Of a DNA stretch of 64,000 nucleotides, positions 1-8,653 are shown piece by piece. Source of the DNA: Gemmatimonadaceae bacterium (GTDB taxonomy: Bacteria > Gemmatimonadota > Gemmatimonadetes > Gemmatimonadales > Gemmatimonadaceae); the NCBI GenBank assembly GCA_025934775.1, contig JAICWO010000003.1:1-64000 (forward strand), given 5' to 3'. The notes under the pieces are model-generated. The model worked only from the letters and a program-made list of their open reading frames with translations. It searched no databases and was not told the DNA's origin. Position numbers and translations under genes: made by a program. The first letter of the stretch is position 1. Each line of letters starts with the position of its first letter.

Positions 1-537
1 ACGGGAGCGGACGCAACGACGAGCGCCGCCGCTCCCCCCGTGACGCTGTATGCGCCGACATCGATCGCGCCGTGGGGCCGGTCGCGGTGCAACGAGCGGC
101 GACGGCGCTGACGTGAGGCGGTGCGCACTGGCTCGAGCACCGCGCGTCAATGCACCGCCTGATGCGCTGTGCACAGTGGCCTCCCGAGGCAGACCGTCCG
201 ACGATCGACGCGTGTCGTCGCGCAGCCGAGCGTCGATTGATGTTCCTCGTGCACAGCCGAAGAACAAGGTGTGTTGAGGGGCCGGCGATGGTCGCGATCG
301 CGGCATAACGCCGATTAGACTGCGATATTATACGACTTACAATCACGAAACACGACTTACGTACGTCGCCTAATCTTCCAAGGAGAAGCCGCTCGCTGTG
401 CGCAACTACATGTCTGCTCTGTGCTTCCGCGGCGCACCTCACGTACTACTGTGGGAATTATGCGACATACGTACGTCGCATAATTCCTGGCCATGTCGCA
501 CACGGGCCGAGCACCGCTGACGAGACAATAGTGAGCC
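1..537. other. No confident gene; contains a long palindrome
   Basis: No convincing complete gene lies here. Frame 1 on the plus strand is open from base 1 to a TGA at 109-111 and could be the C-terminal tail of a gene cut by the window edge, but it has no recognisable domain. The 300-490 stretch is more AT-rich than its surroundings and carries a perfect 13-bp inverted repeat plus a degenerate copy of it about 100 bp upstream. The remainder shows nothing I can name. Confidence 0.5.
454..487. repeat. Perfect 13-bp inverted repeat, near-continuous palindrome
   Basis: The arms GGAATTATGCGAC (454-466) and GTCGCATAATTCC (475-487) are exact reverse complements, separated by the 8-nt centre ATACGTAC, which is itself almost palindromic. 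A degenerate relative of the right half, with the core TTACGTACGTCGCC, lies at about 356-370. No T-run follows, so it is not a typical intrinsic terminator. An operator for a dimeric regulator or a recombination site are both possible. Confidence 0.6.
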
Positions 538-1530
538 CTACCGCCCCGCCCGCCCCACCCGATCCCGCACCCCCAACCACTCCACCCCCTCCGGCACCCG
601 CTCGACGACCACCACCTCACACCCCGCCTCGTCGAACGCATGCAGCGCCGAGTAGAGTCGCTGCGCGTAAACCGCTGGATCCGCTGGAACGAGAACTAAT
701 ATAATAGAACGATCAATCGCGGTCGGCGCGGAGATCAGCAACGCCCCCACCCGCCGCCCCGCTGCGCGCTCGTCCGCCAGCACGCGCTCGACGTCGGCCG
801 GCTCGACGACCACGAGCCGCGCCCGCGGCGCGTAGTGCCGCTCCATCATCCCCGGCGACGCCCGCGCGACACCCTCCGCAGCGCCCGAGGCGATCGCGAT
901 CGGCCCCACGACCGCCTCGATTTCAGGAACTGTGATCGTCCCCGGCCGCAGCAGTGTCGGCATCGCGTGGCTCACGTCGATCACGGTTGACTCGATCCCC
1001 ACCGGCGTCGGCCCCGCGTCGATGATCAGATCCACACGCTCGCCGAGCGAGCCCTCCACGTGCGCACCGAGTGTCGGCGAGACCATCATCGACGGATTCG
1101 CGCTCGGCGCGGCGATCGGAATGCCGGCCGCCAGGAGCAGCGCGCGCGCGACCGGATGCGATGGCACACGCACACCCACCGTGTCGAGACCCGCGGTCAC
1201 CGCGTCGGGCACCTCGGCGCGCTTGGGCAGCACGAGAGTGATCGGTCCCGGCCAGAACGCCGTCGCGAGTCCCTCCGCACGATCGTTCCACTCGCGCACC
1301 ACGGATCGCGCGGCCGCCGCGTCGGATACGTGCACGATGAGCGGATTGTAACTCGGCCGCCCCTTGGCTTCGTAGATGCGCGCGACGGCCTCGGGGTCGA
1401 GCGCGTTGGCGCCAAGTCCGTACACAGTCTCCGTCGGGAACGCGACGAGACGTCCGGCGCGCAACAACTCAGCCGCGCGCTCGATGACCGCAGGGTCGGG
1501 CTCGAAAGGATCGACGTGCACGAGAGGCAT
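538..1530 (-). CDS. tsaC: L-threonylcarbamoyladenylate synthase (Sua5/YrdC family)
   Basis: 330 aa. The family makes threonylcarbamoyl-AMP from threonine, bicarbonate and ATP, the first step of the universal tRNA t6A37 modification in the cytoplasm. The YrdC domain spans roughly residues 10-205 and shows FPTETVYGLG (31-40), KGRPSYNPL (56-64) and APSAN (141-145), all signature nucleotide or threonine-binding segments. The extra C-terminal domain (about 215-330) makes this the long Sua5 form rather than short TsaC. The frame stays open to 1755, but the ATG at 1530 gives the usual N-terminus, so the longer frame is rejected. It is transcribed away from the protease operon on its right. Confidence 0.9.
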   Translation of the reverse strand: MPLVHVDPFEPDPAVIERAAELLRAGRLVAFPTETVYGLGANALDPEAVARIYEAKGRPSYNPLIVHVSDAAAARSVVREWNDRAEGLATAFWPGPITLVLPKRAEVPDAVTAGLDTVGVRVPSHPVARALLLAAGIPIAAPSANPSMMVSPTLGAHVEGSLGERVDLIIDAGPTPVGIESTVIDVSHAMPTLLRPGTITVPEIEAVVGPIAIASGAAEGVARASPGMMERHYAPRARLVVVEPADVERVLADERAAGRRVGALLISAPTAIDRSIILVLVPADPAVYAQRLYSALHAFDEAGCEVVVVERVPEGVEWLGVRDRVGRAGR

Positions 1531-2020
1531 ACGAAATGAAGCTAGCGCGAGTCGAGCCGCGCGGCTCGGAAGATGAGACAGACAATCGTCGAATCGAGGC
1601 TGCGCACCGGCGAGTGGAAATCCGATGTCGGCGAGGCGTACGCGTCGATGCTCGACATGAGCGATCTGGCACATCACCCGAAAGCGTGCCGTGGTGAGCC
1701 GGGACGAAGGCCGCGCGAGATGGACGATCGATCGTGAAAGTAGAGAGTCGACCATCCGAAGGCGAGCGTCACTGGAGCCGAGGGCAGCGCGCGGCCGTCT
1801 GAGACGAACGGCGACTGCGCCAACTCTCGACGCCCACCGCGCGAGCAGACACGAACCTCGCCGCAGCTCGTCGGCAGCGGCTCACGACGAATCGATCAGG
1901 GCCGCGTGCCGAGCTGACTCTGGGTTCACGCGACATTCACCACGATGGAGCGGATGTGCATCGGGCGGGAACGTGGACGCACCGGGTCGCGACACAGCTG
2001 CACCAAATCGCAACGAGCCC

Positions 2021-2068
2021 AGATCCCTCGACTCCCCTTCGCTTCGCTCAGGGTCGCTCGGGATGACA
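2021..2068. repeat. Imperfect palindromic REP-like intergenic element
   Basis: The element reads ATCCCTCGACT at the left and CGCTCGGGATGAC at the right, with CTTCGCTTCGCTCAGGG in the centre; outer ATCCC/GGGAT and inner CCCT/AGGG segments can pair. It lies outside genes, about 90 bp before the S41 protease start. No second copy was found in this window, so the repeat status is inferred from its palindromic form. Confidence 0.4.
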
Positions 2069-2123
2069 ATTGGGAAGGCATCGCGCCGTTCCCCCCGCGC
2101 CCTCTGCGACCTCCGCGGTAAAA

Positions 2124-2132
2124 TGCTATCTT
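2124..2132 (+). promoter_or_regulatory. Putative TGn-extended -10 promoter for the S41-pnuC-nadR operon
   Basis: TGC precedes TATCTT (2127-2132), giving an extended -10. The stretch TGCTATCTTCTCCG closely matches TGCTATACTCTCCG upstream of the ctp gene at 11544, with two differences in fourteen bases. It predicts transcription starting near 2139, about 20 nt before the start codon. Confidence 0.4.
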
Positions 2133-2156
2133 CTCCGCGCCCTCACCAACCGGAGC

Positions 2157-5100
2157 ATGCTCGTGTCGCCCTTCCTCACGTCACGCGCCGTCCCTCTCAT
2201 CGGCGCCGCGGTCATCGCGCTCGCGCCCGTGTCCAATACAGCCCCCCTCCCCGCGAAGCCGGCGCTCTCTGAGCCTTCGCTCTCCCCTGATCGCAAGGAG
2301 ATCGCGTTCGTCTCCGGCGGCGATATCTGGACGGTGCCCGCGACCGGCGGCGAAGCGCGGCTGCTCGTCGCGCACCCCGCGTACGATTCGCGCCCACTCT
2401 ACTCGCCCGACGGAACGCAGCTCGCGTTCATGTCCACGCGCACCGGCAACGGCGACATCTATGTACTCTCGCTCGCGACCGGCGCGCTGAGGCGCGTAAC
2501 GTTCGACGACGTCCCCGAGCAGCTCGACGCGTGGTCGCGCGACGGCAAGTGGCTCTACTTCTCGTCCGGCTCCAAGGACGTGAACGGGATGGACGACATC
2601 TGGCGTGTACGCGCCGAGGGCGGCACGCCGATGCAGGTCGCGGCCGACCGGTTCACGCAGGAGTACTGGAGCACGCCGTCGCCCGCCGATTCGAACACGA
2701 TCGCGATCACCGGTACCGGGCGCACGGTGACCGACTGGTGGCGGCACGGACACAGTCACATCGATGAGAGCCAGATCTGGCTCGTGCACTTTGGCGGTGC
2801 GGCGCCCACGTACGACGCGGTCACCGCCGACAGCGCGCGCGACGCGTGGCCCATGTGGAGCGGCGACGGCAAGACGCTCTACTACGTCTCCGACAAGAGC
2901 GGCGCCGACAATCTATGGTCGAAGATGCCGAACGGCGGCGCGCCGCGCGCGCTCACGTCGTTTCGCGACGGTAGAGTTCTCTGGCCACAAATCTCATATG
3001 ACGGACGACAGATCGTCTTCGAGCGGAACTTTGGCGTCTGGAGCTTCGATCCGGCAAGCGGCAAGGTCGCCGAGGTGCCGATCGCGCTCCGCGGCGCGAG
3101 CACCGCGCAGGGCACGACGCACGAGACGCTGACGACCGGCTTCCAGTGGCTCGCGCTCTCGCCCGACGGGAAGAAAGTCGCCTTCACGGCGCACGGCGAC
3201 GTGTTCGCCGCGTCGGCCAAGGACGGCGGCGAGGCGACGCGCATCACGACGACGCCCGAGCTCGAGGCGGAGCTCGCGTGGGCGCCGGACAGCCGGCGGA
3301 TCGTCTACGTCTCGGAGCGCGACGGTGCGTCGCATCTGTATCTCTACGATTTCGGCACGAGCACCGAGACGCGCCTCACCGACGGCCCGCTCAACGACGT
3401 CTCGCCGGTCTGGTCGCCCGATGGCAAGTCGCTCGCCTACATGCACGGCGACAAGCAGCTTCACGTGCTCGACGTCGCGACCAAGCAGGATCGCCAGCTC
3501 GCGACCGGCGAGCTCGATCGGCCGCCGTTCCTCCCCGACCACGCGATCGTCTGGTCGCCGGACGGCAAGTACGTCGCCTTCCTCACGCGCGGCTTCGATG
3601 GTTTCCAGAATCCTCGAGTCGTCTCGATCGACGGCGGCCCCGCGCGCCCGGTCTCGTTCCTCGCGAATTCGTTCGGCGGGACGATCGCCTGGAGTCCGGA
3701 CGGCACGTACCTCCTCTTCGACACCTCGCAGCGCACCGAGTCGCCGCAGGTCGCGCGCGTCGACCTCGTGCCGCGGACGCCGCGCTTCCGCGAGGATCAG
3801 TTCCGCGATCTGTTCAACCAGCCGACCCGCCCCGGTACGCCGGCGGAGCCGGGCACCGTCCCCGCGCCCCCGCGTCGCGACACGACCACCGTGCGCGCCG
3901 ATTCCAGCCGCGCCGCGCATCGCGCCGCGACGCGAATCGTCTTCGACGACATCCGCCGCCGCCTCTCCTTTCTTCCGATCGGCGTCGACGCGCGCTCGGT
4001 CGTGATCAGCCCGGACGGGAAGACCGCGCTCCTCACCGCGACCGCCGCGGGCGAGGCCAACCTCTACACCTTCTCCCTCGACGAGCTCTCCGCGCAGCGC
4101 CCGGTCGCGCGTCAGCTCACGTCCACGCCGGGCGGCAAGAGCCGGGCGCAGTGGTCGGCCGACGGCAAGGAAGTGTGGTATATAGAGAACGGTCGTATCA
4201 ATTCCATCAATGTCGAATCGCGGCAGGCGAAGCCGCTCAATGTCTCGGCGGAGCTGGACGTCGACTTCGCGACCGAGAAGATGGCGGTGTTCCACCAGAC
4301 ATGGCGCACCCTCGCCGACAACTTCTTCAATCCGACGATGAACGGCGTCGACTGGAACGCCGTCGAACGAGAGTACGCGCCGTACGCCGAGGGCGCGCAG
4401 AGCACCGAGGACCTGCGCCGCATCATGCGGCTCATGGTCGGAGAGCTCAACGCATCGCACTCGGGCGTGAACGGGCCATCGTTCTCGCCCCAGCCGAACG
4501 TCGGCAAGTTGGGTGTGACGTTCGATCGCGCGGCGTACGAGCGCGACGGCGCGCTGCGTGTGAGCGACGTGCTCGATCTGAGCCCGGCCCAGCTTTCGGG
4601 GATCAAGGCGGGCGACTATTTGCTGTCGGTCGACGGCGTGCGCATCACCCCGCGCATCAATCTCGATTCGCTCCTTCTCTATACGGCCGACAAGCGGGTC
4701 AGCGTCACGGTGAGCTCGGCTGCGAGCGGCGCGCCAGCGCGTGAGATCGCGATCCGTCCGGTGAATCTCGCCACGGAGCGTGGGCTCATTTACCGCGACT
4801 GGGTCGAGGGCCGCCGCGCGTACGTCGACAAGATCAGCGGCGGGAAGCTCGGCTACGTCCACATGCAGGACATGTCGGCGAACGCGCTCCAGCAGCTCTA
4901 CGTCGACCTCGACGTGCAGAACCGCGAGAAGGAGGGCGTGGTGATCGACATCCGCAACAACAACGGCGGGTTCGTGAATCCGTACGCGATCGACGTGCTC
5001 TCGCGCCGCGGCTATCTCCTCTTCACGCCGCGGGACTTCAATACGGCGCCCGGCCGCTCCACGGTCGGCCAGCGGTCGCTCGAGAAACCGACGGTGCTGG

Positions 5101-5435
5101 TGACGAACATGCACTCGCTCTCGGACGCCGAGGACTTCACGCAGGGGTACCGCGCCCTCGAGCTCGGGCCCGTGGTCGGCGAGCCGACGGCGGGTTGGAT
5201 CATCTTCACGTCGGACGTGGGGCTGCTCGACGGCACCTCGAGCGTGCGCATGCCGTTCGAGCGGATCACCGACGAGAACGGCAAGGACATGGAGATGCAT
5301 CCGCGTCCGGTCGACGTGCTCGTCAAGCGCCCGGTCGGCGAGAGCTACAGCGGCAGAGACTCGCAGCTCGACGCGGCGGTCGCCGAGCTCCTTAAGAGAA
5401 TTGGCACAACGAGCGGCGCGAGCGGCTCGAAGTGA
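2157..5435 (+). CDS. Tricorn-like S41 family peptidase with N-terminal TolB/PD40 beta-propeller
   Basis: About 1092 aa. The N-terminus (MLVSPFLTSRAVPLIGAAVI) looks like a secretion signal, so the protein probably works in the periplasm. Residues about 30-650 carry many PD40/WD40-like strands of the SPDG or SPDGK type. A PDZ-like domain lies near 780-830 and an S41 protease core near 890-1070. The segment MHSLSDAEDF (985-994) places the likely nucleophile at Ser989, in the position of the tricorn Ser-Asp-Gly-Glu motif. Domain order and length match bacterial tricorn homologues, which trim peptides. Start: ATG 2157 or GTG 2163; the GGAG at 2152-2155 is better spaced for the GTG. Its stop overlaps the pnuC start (GTGA). 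Confidence 0.85.
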   Translation: MLVSPFLTSRAVPLIGAAVIALAPVSNTAPLPAKPALSEPSLSPDRKEIAFVSGGDIWTVPATGGEARLLVAHPAYDSRPLYSPDGTQLAFMSTRTGNGDIYVLSLATGALRRVTFDDVPEQLDAWSRDGKWLYFSSGSKDVNGMDDIWRVRAEGGTPMQVAADRFTQEYWSTPSPADSNTIAITGTGRTVTDWWRHGHSHIDESQIWLVHFGGAAPTYDAVTADSARDAWPMWSGDGKTLYYVSDKSGADNLWSKMPNGGAPRALTSFRDGRVLWPQISYDGRQIVFERNFGVWSFDPASGKVAEVPIALRGASTAQGTTHETLTTGFQWLALSPDGKKVAFTAHGDVFAASAKDGGEATRITTTPELEAELAWAPDSRRIVYVSERDGASHLYLYDFGTSTETRLTDGPLNDVSPVWSPDGKSLAYMHGDKQLHVLDVATKQDRQLATGELDRPPFLPDHAIVWSPDGKYVAFLTRGFDGFQNPRVVSIDGGPARPVSFLANSFGGTIAWSPDGTYLLFDTSQRTESPQVARVDLVPRTPRFREDQFRDLFNQPTRPGTPAEPGTVPAPPRRDTTTVRADSSRAAHRAATRIVFDDIRRRLSFLPIGVDARSVVISPDGKTALLTATAAGEANLYTFSLDELSAQRPVARQLTSTPGGKSRAQWSADGKEVWYIENGRINSINVESRQAKPLNVSAELDVDFATEKMAVFHQTWRTLADNFFNPTMNGVDWNAVEREYAPYAEGAQSTEDLRRIMRLMVGELNASHSGVNGPSFSPQPNVGKLGVTFDRAAYERDGALRVSDVLDLSPAQLSGIKAGDYLLSVDGVRITPRINLDSLLLYTADKRVSVTVSSAASGAPAREIAIRPVNLATERGLIYRDWVEGRRAYVDKISGGKLGYVHMQDMSANALQQLYVDLDVQNREKEGVVIDIRNNNGGFVNPYAIDVLSRRGYLLFTPRDFNTAPGRSTVGQRSLEKPTVLVTNMHSLSDAEDFTQGYRALELGPVVGEPTAGWIIFTSDVGLLDGTSSVRMPFERITDENGKDMEMHPRPVDVLVKRPVGESYSGRDSQLDAAVAELLKRIGTTSGASGSK

Positions 5436-6037
5436 GCATTGCGCTGAATTGGGCGGCGTTCGAGTGGATCGCGGCGGTGATCACCGCGATCAGCGTCTAT
5501 CTCGCCGCCCGCGAGCACATCTGGAACTGGCCCACCGCGATTGTGAGCGTGGCGATGTACGCGATCGTGTACCTGCATTCCGGCTTCTACTCGGACGCCG
5601 GATTGCAGGTGGTGTACTTCGTCCTCTCGATCTACGGATGGTACGAGTGGCTGCACGGCGGCGCCGGGCACACGCAACTGCGGGTTTCGAAGGCGTCCCG
5701 ACGTACATGGCTCTGGTGCGCGGTCGTGGGCATCGCGTTCTGGTGGCTCGACGCGTCCGTGGCGCGCCGCTTCAACGGCGTCGCCTTTCCGTATATAGAC
5801 GCGGCGACGACGACGGTGAGTCTCGTGGCGCAATGGATGATGACGCGCAAGATCCTGGAGAACTGGGTGCTCTGGATCGCGGTCAATCTCGTCTACGTGC
5901 CGATGCTGCTCGTGAAGCATCTCGTGCCGACGGCAATCCTGTACACGGTGCTGTTGCTGCTGGCGGTGAAGGGGCTCGTGGATTGGTATAAGAGTTATCA
6001 AACATTGCCCGAGCTCTCGGCAGCGGTGCCGGCATGA
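5432..6037 (+). CDS. pnuC: Nicotinamide riboside/nicotinamide mononucleotide transporter PnuC
   Basis: 201 aa with about seven hydrophobic segments, the usual size and topology of PnuC, an inner-membrane facilitator for the NAD precursor nicotinamide riboside. Family features include the aromatic segment HIWNWPTAIVSV, the YGWYEW turn and a C-terminal WYKSY tail. The GTG start overlaps the upstream S41 stop by 4 nt and the stop overlaps the kinase ATG by 4 nt, so all three genes are translationally coupled. Pairing with a NadR-like kinase supports the substrate: imported riboside would be trapped by phosphorylation. Confidence 0.88.
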   Translation: MSIALNWAAFEWIAAVITAISVYLAAREHIWNWPTAIVSVAMYAIVYLHSGFYSDAGLQVVYFVLSIYGWYEWLHGGAGHTQLRVSKASRRTWLWCAVVGIAFWWLDASVARRFNGVAFPYIDAATTTVSLVAQWMMTRKILENWVLWIAVNLVYVPMLLVKHLVPTAILYTVLLLLAVKGLVDWYKSYQTLPELSAAVPA

Positions 6038-6555
6038 TCCGCGTCGTGCTCACCGGCTCCGAATCGACGGGGAAGTCGACGACCGCGGCGCGCCTGGCCG
6101 AGCACTACGCCGCGGAGCTCGTGCCGGAGTTTGTGCGAGACTACGCCGCGGCGCGCGGCGGCCTGATCGAGTTCTCCGACCATGGCCCGATCGCGCACGG
6201 CCAGATGGCGCTCGAGGACGAGCACATCGCGCGGGGCAATCGCATCGTGATCCAGGACACCGACCTGCTGAGCACGGTCGTCTACTGCGAGCACTATTTC
6301 GGGGCCTGTCCGCGGTGGATCCGCGACGCGGCCGCCGGGCGCCGCCCTGATTTGTATTTGCTCATGGACATCGATCTCCCCTGGATCGCCGACGGCGTCC
6401 GCGACCGCGGCCACATGCGCGAGGCGATGCAGCAGCTCTTCCACGACGCCGTCTTCGCGACCGGCGTACCCGTGTCGATCATCCGCGGCCAGGGCGACGA
6501 GCGCTTCGAGCGAGCCGTTGATGCGATCGACGAGCTGATGTTGGTCGAGGGGTGA
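6034..6555 (+). CDS. NadR-like AAA-type nicotinamide riboside kinase
   Basis: 173 aa, a single P-loop domain. The Walker A motif GSESTGKST is at residues 8-16, the form typical of the NadR kinase domain, and QDTDLLST resembles the second metal/nucleotide motif. The length matches stand-alone NadR kinase domains without the HTH or adenylyltransferase parts of full NadR. It would phosphorylate nicotinamide riboside to NMN in the cytoplasm. The start overlaps the pnuC stop by ATGA, which strengthens the assignment. It could in principle act on another nucleoside. Confidence 0.8.
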   Translation: MIRVVLTGSESTGKSTTAARLAEHYAAELVPEFVRDYAAARGGLIEFSDHGPIAHGQMALEDEHIARGNRIVIQDTDLLSTVVYCEHYFGACPRWIRDAAAGRRPDLYLLMDIDLPWIADGVRDRGHMREAMQQLFHDAVFATGVPVSIIRGQGDERFERAVDAIDELMLVEG

Positions 6556-7293
6556 GAGAACTGCAGGGGGCTACGAATCGCTCCGTTCAGTTCGGATCAT
6601 TCGCCAAGTTGGTCGAGGAGTGAGAGAACTGCAGGGGACTACGAATTATTCGAATGATCCGAATCAGGCGAATTTGCTCCGTGTGGGAGACGAATCCTCG
6701 CTCTGCGGCCGGAATGAACTTTGGGAACAGCCTCGGTTAGCCCCTCGACGCGTCCCGAGCGGCAGTACCCAAGAAAATCCGGGCTCGTTGCGCACAGTCC
6801 TCTCGCGCCAAGCATTCGTTCAATTCGGATCATTCGCAAAGTTGGTCGCGGGTGAGAGAACTGCAGGGGACTACGAATTGTTCGAATGATCCGAATTGAA
6901 CGAATTTGTTCGGTGGGGCGATGGAGCCGGTCGTCCCATCGGCTGGGATGAACACTTGGGAACACCCTCGGTCAGCCCCTCGACGCGTCCCGAGCGGCCG
7001 TACCCAAGAAGATCCCGGCTCGTTGCGAACAGCACTCTCGCGCCAAAGCATTCGTTCAATTCGGCTCATTCGTAAAATTCGTAGCCGAGCAGTTGCCTGG
7101 CTACGAATTCCGCGAATGACCCGAATTCGGCGAATTTGTAGGCATGAATTCTTGGGACCACGCCCGGTTGGCTAGATGTGGTATCCCGAGCGGCAGTCCC
7201 CAAGAAAATCCCGGCTCGTCGCGCACGGCACTCTCTCGCCAAGCATTCGTTCAATTCGGCTCATTCGCATAATTCGTAGCCGAGCAGTTGCCT
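6552..7293. repeat. Array of about 230-bp MITE-like repeat units with nonamer-phased inverted ends
   Basis: Three full units start at about 6621, 6853 and 7081, with 232 and 230 bp between equivalent points; the third is about 195 bp long. A first internally deleted unit lies at 6552-6620 and an 18-bp stub at 7276-7293. Each unit begins with CTACGAATT followed by CGAATNNNN repeated at 9-bp steps, and ends with the reverse complement (ATTCG at 9-bp steps, for example 6813-6838). The GC-rich core, containing CCTCGACGCGTCCCGAGCGG in units 1 and 2, is the most conserved part. No transposase is present. The short open frames across it vary between units and are not genes. Confidence 0.8.
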
Positions 7294-7300
7294 CGCGCCA

Positions 7301-8653
7301 TCAGACGACGACGCGCTCGAGATCCCTCCAGAACACCACACGTATTCTCATATACAAGAACACCGCGACCGGCGCGAGCATCAGGACGAAGCCCCACCAC
7401 AGCCCCGCCGCGCCGAGCGTGGTGTGAAACCCGAGCCACGCGCTCACCGGCACGCCCACGAGCCAGTACGACGCGAGCATCACGATCAGCGGCGCCGTCG
7501 TGTCGCCCGCGCCGCGCAACACGCCAGCGCCCACCGCCTGCGCGCCGTCAAAGACCTGGAACACGCCCGCGATCGGGATCAGGACTGATGCGAGCGCGAT
7601 CACCCGTGCATCGCCGCTGAACGATCGTGACAGCACGCCGGGCATCGACAGAAACACGATCGCGGTGATCGTCATGAATCCGACGCCGCAGAGATACGCG
7701 GCGCGCACCGCCTGCTTCGCGCGCGGCCTGTCGCCGGCGCCGATCGCGTGACCAACGCGCACCGCCGCCGCGCTGCCGACGCCCAGCGGCACCATGAACG
7801 TGAACGAGGCGAGCGTGATCGCGATCTGGTGCGCGGCCATCTCGATCGTGCCGAGCACGCCCATGAGCAGGCCGATCGCGCCGAACGCGCCCGCCTCGAG
7901 CGCCTGTTGTGCGCCGATCGGCGCGCCGATGCGGAGCATGCGCACGAGCGGGCGCCAGTCGAGCGACTCGCGGCGGAGCGGAACGAGATGTGGCCGCAGC
8001 TCGGGCCACGCGAGCGCGAGGAGCATCAGCGCCATCAGCCAGCGTGAGATCGCCGTCGCGATCGCGCTCCCGGCGACGCCGAGCGCCGGACTGCCGAGGT
8101 GGCCGTAGACGAAGACCCAGTTGAAGCCGGCGTTGGTGAGATTCGCCGCGAGCATCGTCCACACGATCGGTGCGACGCGGTGCATGGCCTGGAGACTCTG
8201 GCGCAGCACGACGAACGCGAGATAGGGCACGATCCCGAAGATGGAAATGCGCACGTACGCGGCGGCGTCGGGGATGATCTCAGCCGGCTGGTGAAACGCG
8301 CGCAGCAGGCCGGTCGCCGGCGCGAGCAGGAGCGCAGTCAGCACGCTCAAGCCGAGCGAGAGCACGAGGCCGCGCTGCATGGCGCGCGCGACGGCGCGCA
8401 TCTCGCCCGCGCCGGCGGCTTGCGCGACCAGAGGGTCGAGCGCCATCAACGTGCCCATGCTGAAGATGGACACATTAAAGAAGTATAAATTGCCGAGGGC
8501 GACGGCGGCGAGCACGGGCGCCGACACGCGCCCGACCATGAGCGTGTCGACCACACCCATCGCCTGGAAGCCGAGCTGCACGAGCACCACGGGGACGGCG
8601 AGGCCGACCGTGGCGCGCAGCTCGGAACGGTCACGGCTAGCTTTCAGAGTCAT
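7301..8653 (-). CDS. MATE family efflux transporter
   Basis: 450 aa with twelve predicted membrane segments in two related halves, the usual MATE/NorM design: a cation-coupled exporter of drugs or metabolites in the inner membrane. The N-terminal GLAVPVVLVQLGFQAMGVVD and following TLMVGR form a typical MATE entry sequence, and the second half repeats it near QQALEAGAFGAIGLLMG. The ATG at 8653 (or 8659) is preferred; the frame extends to 8902 but that part overlaps the opposite gene and has no membrane character. The CAT of this start codon overlaps the ATG of the divergent gene, leaving no intergenic promoter space. The substrate is unknown. Confidence 0.85.
   Translation of the reverse strand: MTLKASRDRSELRATVGLAVPVVLVQLGFQAMGVVDTLMVGRVSAPVLAAVALGNLYFFNVSIFSMGTLMALDPLVAQAAGAGEMRAVARAMQRGLVLSLGLSVLTALLLAPATGLLRAFHQPAEIIPDAAAYVRISIFGIVPYLAFVVLRQSLQAMHRVAPIVWTMLAANLTNAGFNWVFVYGHLGSPALGVAGSAIATAISRWLMALMLLALAWPELRPHLVPLRRESLDWRPLVRMLRIGAPIGAQQALEAGAFGAIGLLMGVLGTIEMAAHQIAITLASFTFMVPLGVGSAAAVRVGHAIGAGDRPRAKQAVRAAYLCGVGFMTITAIVFLSMPGVLSRSFSGDARVIALASVLIPIAGVFQVFDGAQAVGAGVLRGAGDTTAPLIVMLASYWLVGVPVSAWLGFHTTLGAAGLWWGFVLMLAPVAVFLYMRIRVVFWRDLERVVV

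Larger units (their letters stand above)
1531..2156. other. Intergenic region between divergent genes; palindromic REP-like element and promoter
   Basis: About 626 bp without a convincing gene. It must hold the promoters of tsaC (leftward) and the S41 operon (rightward). The 2021-2068 segment is an imperfect palindrome that begins ATCCCTCGACT and ends GCTCGGGATGAC, resembling a dispersed intergenic element. A TGn-extended -10 lies at 2124-2132. Open frames on both strands here have no recognisable domain. Confidence 0.5.

Noticed and set aside
50-277. 75-codon plus-strand frame near the window start
   Set aside because: Arg/Ser-rich, no ribosome binding site or domain; looks like noncoding GC-rich sequence.
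2994-5300. Long minus-strand open frame (768 codons) opposite the S41 protease
   Set aside because: It is a GC-rich shadow: Arg, His and Asp-rich, no domain, and the plus-strand protein has clear propeller and protease motifs.
6620-7440. Short open frames in the 230-bp repeats
   Set aside because: They lie in both directions, shift between units, and are made of the repeat itself (Ile-Arg-x or Asn-Ser-x runs from the 9-bp period).
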